From Tridacna crocea (lineage: Eukaryota > Mollusca > Bivalvia > Cardiida > Cardiidae), in contig OX031060.1 in the NCBI GenBank assembly GCA_943736015.1, positions 11,173,501 through 11,237,500 of the forward strand: DNA of 64,000 nt, read 5' to 3'. The position numbers and the translations under genes are program-made. Under the pieces are notes generated by a model. That model saw only the letters and a list, made by a program, of their open reading frames with translations, was not told the DNA's origin and ran no database searches. Position 1 is the first letter of the stretch, and every line of letters begins with the position of its first letter. Positions 61,801 through 64,000 of the stretch are shown one piece after another.

Positions 61801-63832
61801 GGCTAATGGTCACATTTCTGCATGTCCAAGATCCACTCTTCCCCCAAATTCAGTAAATCACAAGAATTAATGGATTTCATGGACCCATAATCATAATAAT
61901 TTTATGATGACTTGGTATAACAAATCATCGAGATGCATTAAGCCCCCTCTTGCCAGAGCATGGCTTATATATTTGAGATAAATAAGGTCTGGCACAACAC
62001 TAAGCCATCCATAAACAACAAATGATTGCATGGTGTTTTATGCCACTTTCAATATTATTTCAGTCAAATCAAGGCAACAGCTCACATAATTTATTCAAGG
62101 TTTATTGGGTTTAATTGGTACAAGACTATGCTCTGAAGTGTCTTGTCCAAAGACAGTCTAAAGAAAAACCCAGTAGATCCAGTGCAGCTCAAACCTACGG
62201 CCTCCAGGTTATGAGTCCCACATTTTAACACTTAGCCACGCAGAACCCCGGACAAAAAACTAAAGTCATAAGCACTTACCTGAATAAGTATAGACCCGGA
62301 TGATCTGGGCTATTAGGGTCTAGATTCTGTTCAATAATTGACCAGCACTTCAGTAAATTCTGAGAAACTTTCAAATTCTCCTCTGAACCTGTAAGAAATT
62401 ATAAATGAAAGTCTTCCACTATCAGCATTGTATGTATTAAGTTTTGCTCTGTAAAACTGGAATTTAATTTATCTGCAAAGAAATATCCACGCAGGTCAGC
62501 CTGCACAGATTGTGCAGGCTGACCTGGGTGGAACCTTTTTGCTATTGGCCAATTTCCTGCATATCAAAGGAACAGTCTACGTATAGCCCTCATTATTCAT
62601 TGTACCTCAAAACTCACAACTGTGGTTTATTGAACAATAAATCATGATAGAAAGAAGATTATTTCAAATCTGACATGACCATCTCTTAATGAAAGGAAAA
62701 TAAGTTTATACTGGAGTGAAAAGGTGGATGCAGATTTTATTTCATTGAATAACTTACTTACTCTACAGAATGACATCACTTTATAAAGAATCACATCACT
62801 CTGTATACAATAACACAAATTTTACCACACTTTTCTTACACTGTGTTTATATAGTCGAATCAATGTGTCATGTTAGAATGTACCTTTCAGATATTTTCTG
62901 CCTAGCCAGTCATCACATTACGTGATTCCATTTTGTCTTAAATCCTGCTGAATCATGAGGTAGAATAGTCCTTTAACCCTTTACCCCATAAGGCATTTCT
63001 ATGGTATCTTTAACTGACCCTAAATAACAGCAAAGATGAAGCCATTTCTTATGTGTATATGACACCTTTTGATAGTGTAGAAAACATTGTGGCAAAAGGT
63101 GAAATTGCTCGGGACGAGCAATTTCACCTTTTGCCACATTGTTTCCAAAGGCTCCGACAAGCAATGCGTAGAAATGAGTATCTATGGAGTAAAGGGTCAA
63201 ATGAATGAATAAATGGTGAATGTTTGATATGGTTTACAGTATCCAGATGAAATTTTCAAACAGGTGGACCTTGTATTCTCAAATACTAGCAAGTAAACTA
63301 AAGTGGCTTTTGTGTAAAATCATTAATTCATTTACATCCAAGATAAAAAAAAATCATGCAAGATAATATATGAAAATGAAGTAATGATATAAATAGAATG
63401 TAAAAATATGAGTAATGGATACATGATGAAAGATGTGTAATGAACTGATTCTGTCATGGAAATAAACCAGATTAAAAAGTGATAGAAAGGAAAAAAGTCT
63501 GAATAGGAAGAATAAATCTTAAAACAACAATGTACATGTAGAGTCCAATCTCTTGGCAACAACAAAAGCAATAATTGTCTCATAATGATCCTCTGAACAG
63601 CAGAAAAATTACAAAAAACAAAATATTTTAACCTAGGTTAGCCAGTGTGGACTGTGCAGGCTGACATGAATGTATTTTTTCTTTGCTGATGCAAAAAACT
63701 ACCTTTTCAGAGAGCATGTCTCATATATTTATTTTACCTGCAGTTCTCGCAGCTTTGATCTTCCTGACCCAGTACCCTTTCCACTGTTTCTGCAGTCTGA
63801 CTGTGGCATTCTGTTCTTCAATTGTAGGGGTC
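37667..63832 (-). CDS. ADGB: androglobin, C-terminal part (16 exons; 5' part beyond the window)
   Basis: Androglobin is a large chimeric protein with a calpain-like protease region and a permuted globin split by an IQ motif, known mainly from testis and ciliated cells. The visible part is about 727 residues. It opens with an IQ-type calmodulin-binding motif (VRLQKQWKGYWVRK), then a conserved domain (YMFKLEPDLM, WFVVFREVFHASEEM, YTFVAEARTTDQA, KVTEDHLTSIQM). A low-complexity His/Ser/Lys/Gly stretch follows, then PHKYIIEAQVLKDSWPLSEASWAFV and KPHWTLRVVSD, a charged coiled-coil region, and a Lys/Gly tail ending at TAG 37669-37667. The distance from the IQ motif to the end agrees with the roughly 1,660-residue vertebrate proteins. 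All sixteen exons join in phase. The globin core and protease part must lie to the right. Introns are packed with MITEs. Confidence 0.9.
37871..39040. other. ADGB last intron, mostly without recognised features
   Basis: A decayed type A MITE core lies at about 38450-38590 (GTGGGAAAAGGAAAAATTGC). The rest of 37.9-39.0 kb shows nothing I can name. Confidence 0.5.
39049..39287 (-). mobile_element. TTAA-MITE type A nine bases from an ADGB donor
   Basis: The left end is duplicated (ATTACCAAATAATAAAA twice). The right TTAA is at 39284-39287. The arms contain unmirrored changes. Confidence 0.8.
39297..39480 (-). CDS. ADGB: ADGB exon (coiled coil)
   Basis: It encodes KGSGPTRYLDEEESIRK followed by a Glu/Gln/Lys-rich predicted coiled coil to EAEELQ. 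The acceptor is TTCTACAG and the donor GTAGAG. MITEs lie 9 bases past the donor and 28 bases before the acceptor. Confidence 0.9.
39509..39787. mobile_element. fully symmetric TTAA-MITE
   Basis: Both outer thirds are the CAAATGC half: AAATTGAAAGCATTTGCAGA on the left, TCTGCAAATGCCTTCAATTT on the right. At 279 bp the whole element is one imperfect palindrome. The arms carry the mirrored GGATAAAA/TTTTATCC change. Confidence 0.85.
39895..40121 (-). mobile_element. TTAA-MITE type A
   Basis: TTTAACTCGTTACC to GTGGTAAAGAGCTGAA. One base is missing beside GAGAAAATGTGG. Confidence 0.78.
40140..40353 (-). mobile_element. TTAA-MITE type A, left half decayed
   Basis: Clear from GGGAAAAGGAGAAAAAGC to GACAAAGAGTTTGA. 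Confidence 0.55.
40441..40685 (-). CDS. ADGB: ADGB exon
   Basis: It encodes AMQSRLKYLADHTIKLQ, an acidic stretch, then PPTPPTPKEVLQSVDITPFL. The acceptor is ACTTACAG and the donor GTAAGA, phase 2 out. Confidence 0.9.
40740..40950. mobile_element. chimeric TTAA-MITE type A
   Basis: The left end is the CACAATCC head (TTAACCTTTTACCACAC), then switches after about 40 bases to the GACAAAATAAAT body of the opposite orientation. The right end is again a CACAATCC-type end. Confidence 0.6.
41085..41845. mobile_element. large fold-back element
   Basis: About 300-bp arms face each other around 41434 (AAGCGAGCC TTT GGCGAGCTT). Mirrored blocks include GATGATGCAAAA/TTTTGCATCATC and AGTCTAGGGAAATG. A third, partial copy of the arm runs from 41690 to 41845. 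Confidence 0.82.
41853..42103 (+). mobile_element. tRNA-derived SINE, type 1
   Basis: A box TCTCAGTCAGTAGCAG, B box TGGTTTGATCC, body GCAGCCAGTGGCTGAG and GTGCACTGGCCACTG, tail TTTTAAACACC and CAATCAATCAATAA. It ends 12 bases before an ADGB exon boundary (donor side). Confidence 0.78.
42115..42210 (-). CDS. ADGB: ADGB exon
   Basis: 32 codons, EDIEVKKDTERADEIRALKK to PGRAAK. Phase 0 at both ends, acceptor TTTATAG and donor GTATGT. Predicted charged helix. Confidence 0.87.
42285..42476 (+). mobile_element. TTAA-MITE type A, decayed right part
   Basis: GTAACCAGCATTTTCTCC and a worn right body ending AAAGAGCTTAA. Confidence 0.45.
42727..42938 (-). CDS. ADGB: ADGB exon (Lys/Gly block and WTLRVV)
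   Basis: It starts AFKEKVVEEPPKAEK, runs through a Gly/Lys/Asp low-complexity stretch, then FDLGKPHWTLRVVSDASAA, a conserved androglobin segment. The acceptor is TCTTACAG and the donor GTAAGT. Confidence 0.9.
43018..43237 (+). mobile_element. tRNA-Met-like SINE, type 3
   Basis: Homologous to 3272: GTGTCCCTGGTTATGAG, CCTTGTAACCAAAAGG, CATGAATTCAATAC and a matching body GCACAAGTACTGG, GTTCCCAAGGAGCAG, tail AAACTAAACT. Confidence 0.7.
43369..43598 (+). mobile_element. TTAA-MITE type B
   Basis: Complete. The right arm has unmirrored changes (CACTTTTTGTCAC). Confidence 0.82.
43696..43807 (-). CDS. ADGB: ADGB exon
   Basis: It encodes PHKYIIEAQVLKDSW through REMEKNELK. The acceptor is a long T run ending CAG and the donor is GTAATA. 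Confidence 0.88.
43863..44091 (+). mobile_element. TTAA-MITE type A
   Basis: Complete 229-bp copy close to the family consensus. It lies 56 bases upstream of the 43696-43807 ADGB exon's acceptor. Confidence 0.87.
44121..44792 (+). mobile_element. TTAA-MITE type A split by another element
   Basis: The left part 44121-44257 contains the full palindrome. The right part resumes near 44712 with TTTATTTTGACATCTGC and ends at TTAA 44789-44792. Confidence 0.75.
44258..44711. mobile_element. hairpin-containing insertion within a TTAA-MITE
   Basis: About 450 bp unrelated to the MITE. It contains TGACGTCA-like sites (AATATGACGTCATATACC, CTTGACGTCACG). A near-perfect hairpin of about 75-base arms runs from 44547 to 44696, centred on GTGGCTGCGCCAC. 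Exact ends are uncertain. Confidence 0.7.
44789..45017 (+). mobile_element. TTAA-MITE type A
   Basis: It shares TTAA 44789-44792 with the split copy. Complete. Confidence 0.83.
45020..45115 (-). mobile_element. SINE type 2 fragment
   Basis: GAAGTGTTTTGTCCAAGGAC and AGCTCAAACCTGTGGCC match the element at 62019. Confidence 0.55.
45278..45340 (-). CDS. ADGB: ADGB exon (63 nt)
   Basis: 21 codons, RGSHYSEGGLSDGDLEERDL then K, acceptor CTTTTCAG and donor GTAAAT, phase 0 at both ends. Confidence 0.75.
45630..45859 (+). mobile_element. TTAA-MITE type A, diverged
   Basis: TTAACCCATCACC to GCAAAAGAGTTAA; right arm poor. A decayed relative follows at about 45950-46060. Confidence 0.72.
46098..46326 (+). 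mobile_element. TTAA-MITE type A
   Basis: Complete, with mirrored CACTG/CAGTG arms. Confidence 0.87.
46430..46659 (-). mobile_element. TTAA-MITE type A, first of a chain
   Basis: Complete; mirrored CACTG/TAGTG arms. It shares TTAA 46656-46659. Confidence 0.87.
46656..46872 (-). mobile_element. TTAA-MITE type A, left arm deleted, second of the chain
   Basis: GAAAACATAG jumps to TTAATGCTGGTTACC. It shares TTAA 46869-46872. Confidence 0.8.
46869..47051 (-). mobile_element. TTAA-MITE type A, palindrome deleted, third of the chain
   Basis: TTAATTCATTAG head, then GGTAGAAAACAGTGGGAAAG runs straight to GTTTTCAAAC. End GGTAAAGGGTTCA. Confidence 0.7.
47052..47711. other. ADGB intron stretch without clear features
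   Basis: Only a small inverted repeat (TCAGCCTGCACAG against CTAGACAGGCTGA, 47480-47515) typical of the short repeats also seen at 25434, 52860 and 62490. Confidence 0.5.
47832..48056 (+). mobile_element. tRNA-Met-like SINE, type 3
   Basis: Head worn (GGCCTCGTAACCACATG, GAGTTTGATACC). Body GCACAAATACTTGTG and the tail AATAAATATGTTC match 3272. Confidence 0.68.
48403..48631 (-). mobile_element. TTAA-MITE type A
   Basis: Complete, 229 bp; centre GGTTCCC. Confidence 0.85.
48793..49021 (+). mobile_element. TTAA-MITE type A
   Basis: Complete; right end TAAAGTGTCAA. It carries the mirrored GATTG/CAATC variant at the arm base. Confidence 0.82.
49326..49370 (-). CDS. ADGB: ADGB exon (45 nt)
   Basis: 15 codons reading SSVHQTSASRQSHKQ, phase 0 at both ends, acceptor TTATGTAG and donor GTAACA. 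Short and Ser/Gln-rich, so supported mainly by splice sites and phase; it may be alternatively used. Confidence 0.65.
49434..49545 (+). mobile_element. TTAA-MITE type A, left half only
   Basis: TTTAACCTTATCC to CATTTTCTCTTTTGCCCCAC. Confidence 0.55.
50019..50247 (+). mobile_element. TTAA-MITE type B
   Basis: Complete, with a perfect 67-base palindrome centred on CTCGTGACGAG. Confidence 0.88.
50268..50490 (-). mobile_element. TTAA-MITE type A, worn
   Basis: Starts GTTTACTACACAA, ends CATAAAGAATTA. It ends about 40 bases from the ADGB exon 50533 donor. Confidence 0.68.
50533..50615 (-). CDS. ADGB: ADGB exon (Lys/Gly-rich)
   Basis: It encodes NKGDSKEKGKKTGKRGG to SNDGRGS. The acceptor is ATGTCCAG and the donor GTAAGT. 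Low-complexity basic linker. Confidence 0.8.
50746..50976 (+). mobile_element. TTAA-MITE type A
   Basis: Complete: TTAACCCATTACC to GGTAACGAGTTAA. Confidence 0.83.
51138..51366 (-). mobile_element. TTAA-MITE type A
   Basis: Complete 229-bp copy. Confidence 0.85.
51390..51623 (-). mobile_element. TTAA-MITE type A
   Basis: Complete; it follows the previous copy after only 23 bases. Confidence 0.83.
51624..52445. other. ADGB intron stretch without clear features
   Basis: AT-rich. A short direct repeat of CAATGGCTTGGTTAT occurs at 51786 and 51826. No gene or intact element seen. Confidence 0.5.
52446..52663 (-). mobile_element. TTAA-MITE type A
   Basis: TTAACTAATTACC to GGTAATGGGTTAA; the left arm is shortened. 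Confidence 0.8.
52800..53060. repeat. paired short repeats with CTGATCTGAGA motif
   Basis: CACACGAAAAGGGGCATTC with GCGTAAAGCGTCCTCTCGG, and an inverted counterpart TGACACTTTACGCAAATGTCC with CCCCTTTTCATGTGTT, enclose CTGCGCAGGCTGATCTGAG. Together they form an imperfect 250-bp inverted repeat. Confidence 0.6.
53250..53357 (-). mobile_element. TTAA-MITE type A, right half only
   Basis: AGTGTTTTCTCCTTTTCC to GGTAAAGAGTTAA, joined at the TTAA to the next copy. Confidence 0.6.
53354..53554 (+). mobile_element. TTAA-MITE type A, left end shortened
   Basis: The CTTTACCACACAATCC segment is missing: it goes from TTAAC straight to CCTGAGAAAGAAGCC. Palindrome and right end intact. Confidence 0.75.
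53658..53711 (-). CDS. ADGB: ADGB exon (His/Ser-rich)
   Basis: 54 nt. Only the reading HHHSYSSHPSQHSHDSH fits the flanking phases and has no stop. The acceptor is ACTTTCAG and the donor GTAAGA. It begins the low-complexity linker. Confidence 0.75.
53852..54080 (-). mobile_element. TTAA-MITE type A
   Basis: Complete; left end TATACTCTTTACC, mirrored CACTG/CAGTG arms. Confidence 0.84.
54269..54465. mobile_element. GAGCTCC palindromic MITE
   Basis: AGAGCTCCAGATAAGAGGG at the left and CCCTCTGTTTGGAGCTCT at the right. It ends about 30 bases from the ADGB exon at 54494. Confidence 0.75.
54494..54699 (-). CDS. ADGB: ADGB exon
   Basis: It encodes YAVKVTEDHLTSIQMNTSKS to KRSTSRA plus one base. The acceptor is GTTCTCAG and the donor GTAAGT. 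Confidence 0.9.
54893..56308. mobile_element. Helitron/pearl-like element with about 146-bp tandem core
   Basis: Head ACAAGAGGGCCATGATGGCC. About nine tandem units of 143-147 bp follow, each with GACCTAGTGACCTAG, CATGACCCATTTTCAAAC, GATATCATCAAG and GAAAATGTGGCCTCTAGAG. The tail hairpin GAGCACTTCGTGCTC is followed by AGGTGAGCTAA. Same ends as 7527-8695, different core. Confidence 0.68.
56535..56620. mobile_element. type D fold-back fragment
   Basis: AATCTTCTTTCTATCATGG, AATAAACCACAGTTGTGAG and GAGGCACAATAAATAATCC match 32.8-34.1 kb. Confidence 0.6.
56922..57109 (-). CDS. ADGB: ADGB exon
   Basis: It encodes KGYTFVAEARTTDQA through VPNNKNIIF plus a split arginine. The acceptor is TTGTGCAG and the donor GTAGGA. 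Confidence 0.9.
57183..57411 (+). mobile_element. TTAA-MITE type A
   Basis: Complete 229-bp copy, 74 bases upstream of the 56922-57109 ADGB exon. Confidence 0.86.
57535..57716. mobile_element. imperfect 180-bp palindrome
   Basis: GGTATGGAAATTATTGTGAAG at one side and CTTCACAATATTTTTCATAC at the other; AACTCTTGGACC-like and AAACTAGGTTAAAACC segments lie inside. No copy recognised elsewhere in the window. Confidence 0.55.
57719..57946 (-). mobile_element. TTAA-MITE type A
   Basis: Complete; palindrome nearly perfect. Confidence 0.87.
58013..58228 (+). mobile_element. TTAA-MITE type A, worn; fragment follows
   Basis: Left TTTATTCCTTTACC; left arm GGGAATAGAAGATAAAGC. A further half copy (CTGGTTACCATCATTTTC onward) lies at 58225-58310. 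Confidence 0.62.
58421..58633 (+). mobile_element. TTAA-MITE type A, left arm deleted
   Basis: AAAAACACTGTAG passes straight to GTAACCAGCATTTTC. TTAA ends intact. Confidence 0.8.
58656..58809 (-). CDS. ADGB: ADGB exon
   Basis: It encodes EVFHASEEMLAVPKLYV to YVYKKNR. The acceptor used is the first AG of CTAGAGAG, the only one that keeps phase. The donor is GTAATT. A MITE ends 22 bases past the donor. Confidence 0.88.
58880..59255. mobile_element. type D fold-back element
   Basis: TTCTAACATGACACGC, AACACAGTGCAAGG, AACTTGTTTTCCTTTC and the hairpin around GGCTATTGCCCTCC match 32850-34070. Confidence 0.68.
59400..59670. repeat. ATTAATGG-rich inverted/direct repeat region
   Basis: Many CCATTAAT/ATTAATGG words (for example 59402, 59455, 59540, 59610) give an AT-rich self-complementary stretch. 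Identity unknown. Confidence 0.5.
59948..60070 (-). mobile_element. tRNA-derived SINE fragment
   Basis: A box GTAGCTCAGTGTATC, B box GGTTGCGAGTTTGATACC, tail toward GCTTAACTC and CAATCAATC. The middle of the body is missing. Confidence 0.6.
60224..60358 (-). CDS. ADGB: ADGB exon
   Basis: It encodes YMFKLEPDLMVKYPFHKDEW to SANTWFVVF. The acceptor is ATTTTTCAG and the donor GTGAGA. It joins the next exon through a split arginine. Confidence 0.9.
60393..60618 (+). mobile_element. TTAA-MITE type A
   Basis: Left end TTAGCTCTTTACC, right GGTAGGGAGTTAA; arms with several mismatches. It starts 35 bases upstream of the 60224-60358 ADGB exon. Confidence 0.76.
60840..61695. mobile_element. terminal-inverted-repeat element, about 850 bp
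   Basis: Left end AATACCGTATAACGGG, right end ATTATACGGTATT. Subterminal regions also pair (ATGCATAAAAAATTACAGC against GCTGTAATTATTTACGCGTG). No transposase frame is visible, so it is non-autonomous. Confidence 0.65.
62019..62246 (-). mobile_element. tRNA-derived SINE, type 2, full length
   Basis: Head with A box TGGCTAAGTGTTAA, B box GTAGGTTTGAGCTGC; body GACTGTCTTTGGACAAGAC; tail TGGCATAAAACACC and CAATC. Confidence 0.72.
62280..62388 (-). CDS. ADGB: ADGB exon
   Basis: It encodes SEENLKVSQNLLKCW through SPDHPGLYLF. The acceptor is TCTTACAG and the donor GTAAGT. Phase 1 in, phase 2 out. Confidence 0.88.
62485..62535. repeat. short inverted repeat
   Basis: CCACGCAGGTCAGCCTGCACA faces TGTGCAGGCTGACCTGGGTGG around GAT. 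One of the small palindromes scattered at 25.4, 25.9, 34.7, 47.5 and 63.65 kb. Confidence 0.65.
62575..62885. mobile_element. type D fold-back, one arm
   Basis: CCTCAAAACTCACAACTG, GAAAGAAGATTATTTC, GAATAACTTACTTACTC and ACTGTGTTTATATAG match the 33-34 kb cluster in reverse. Confidence 0.65.
62973..63200 (-). mobile_element. TTAA-MITE type B
   Basis: Complete; right end AAAGGGTCAA. One arm reads GCTCGGGACGAGC, an unpaired centre change. Confidence 0.84.
63201..63730. other. ADGB intron stretch without clear features
   Basis: AT-rich; apart from AACCTAGGTTAGCC and GTGCAGGCTGACATG near 63640-63665 nothing is recognised. Confidence 0.5.
63738..63832 (-). CDS. ADGB: ADGB exon with IQ motif
   Basis: It encodes TPTIEEQNATVRLQKQ then WKGYWVRKIKAARTA, with the IQ-type pattern LQxxWKGYxxRK. 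The acceptor is ATTTCCAG and the donor GTAAAA, phase 1 at both ends. Confidence 0.88.
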
Positions 63833-64000
63833 CTGGAAATGTCAAACATTGTTGTTGTTTATGCAGATTTTAGTAAGTAGCAGTTTCTAGTCGATTATGA
63901 AAATGAATTCTGATGCCAATGAAATGACTCATCTGCTTGATATTAGTAAACAATAAACTTATGGTGAAGAACCTGGACACTTAAAGCTTATCCAATTACA

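Overview
The window is eukaryotic, AT-rich and intron-rich. It carries parts of three conserved nuclear genes in a dense field of short non-autonomous mobile elements. The proteins, the tRNA-derived SINEs and the repeat heads reading ACAAGAGGGCCATGATGG point to a lophotrochozoan, most likely a bivalve mollusc. The species cannot be fixed from this sequence. No prokaryotic operon, CRISPR array or rRNA gene was seen.

Genes. (1) ATP5PB, mitochondrial ATP synthase peripheral-stalk subunit b, lies on the minus strand in seven exons from 15169 down to 4277. All phases agree, it encodes a 293-residue precursor, and one intron is GC-AG. (2) PCNP, a PEST-containing nuclear protein, lies on the plus strand in five exons from 19776 to 25084 (183 residues). 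(3) The 3' half of ADGB (androglobin) lies on the minus strand. Sixteen phase-consistent exons from 63832 down to 37667 give about 727 residues, running from an IQ motif to a lysine-rich C-terminus. The globin and calpain-like parts lie beyond the right edge. ATP5PB and PCNP are divergent; PCNP and ADGB converge. These are ordinary housekeeping or cilium/sperm-type genes with no sign that they form a joint pathway.

Repeats. The dominant feature is a family of about 230-bp elements bounded by TTAA, with ends like TTAACCCTTTACC and GGTAAAGAGTTAA and a central 67-bp near-perfect palindrome. About 60-70 complete or broken copies are visible, in two subtypes (A, common; B, six copies). TTAA duplication and the CCC-starting ends suggest piggyBac-type MITEs. 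Neighbouring copies often share one TTAA and form chains, and several are split by later insertions of other families. Other elements are tRNA-derived SINEs of several types, two Helitron/pearl-like elements with tandem-repeat cores (7.5-8.7 kb and 54.9-56.3 kb), LINE reverse-transcriptase debris (15.5-18.8 kb), long inverted arms around the first ATP5PB exon (13.7-14.2 and 18.8-19.5 kb), large fold-back elements (32.8-34.1 and 41.1-41.8 kb), and a 4.7-kb array of a 52-bp unit that looks like the promoter head of a tRNA-derived SINE (27.4-32.1 kb).

Layout: 0-4 kb MITEs and SINEs; 4.3-15.2 kb ATP5PB; 13.7-19.5 kb inverted arms with LINE remains; 19.8-25.1 kb PCNP; 25-37 kb intergenic with the 52-bp array and fold-backs; 37.7-64 kb ADGB 3' half. 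Many short open frames containing a motif like NAGNQHFLLFPQCF are translations of the MITE palindrome, not genes.
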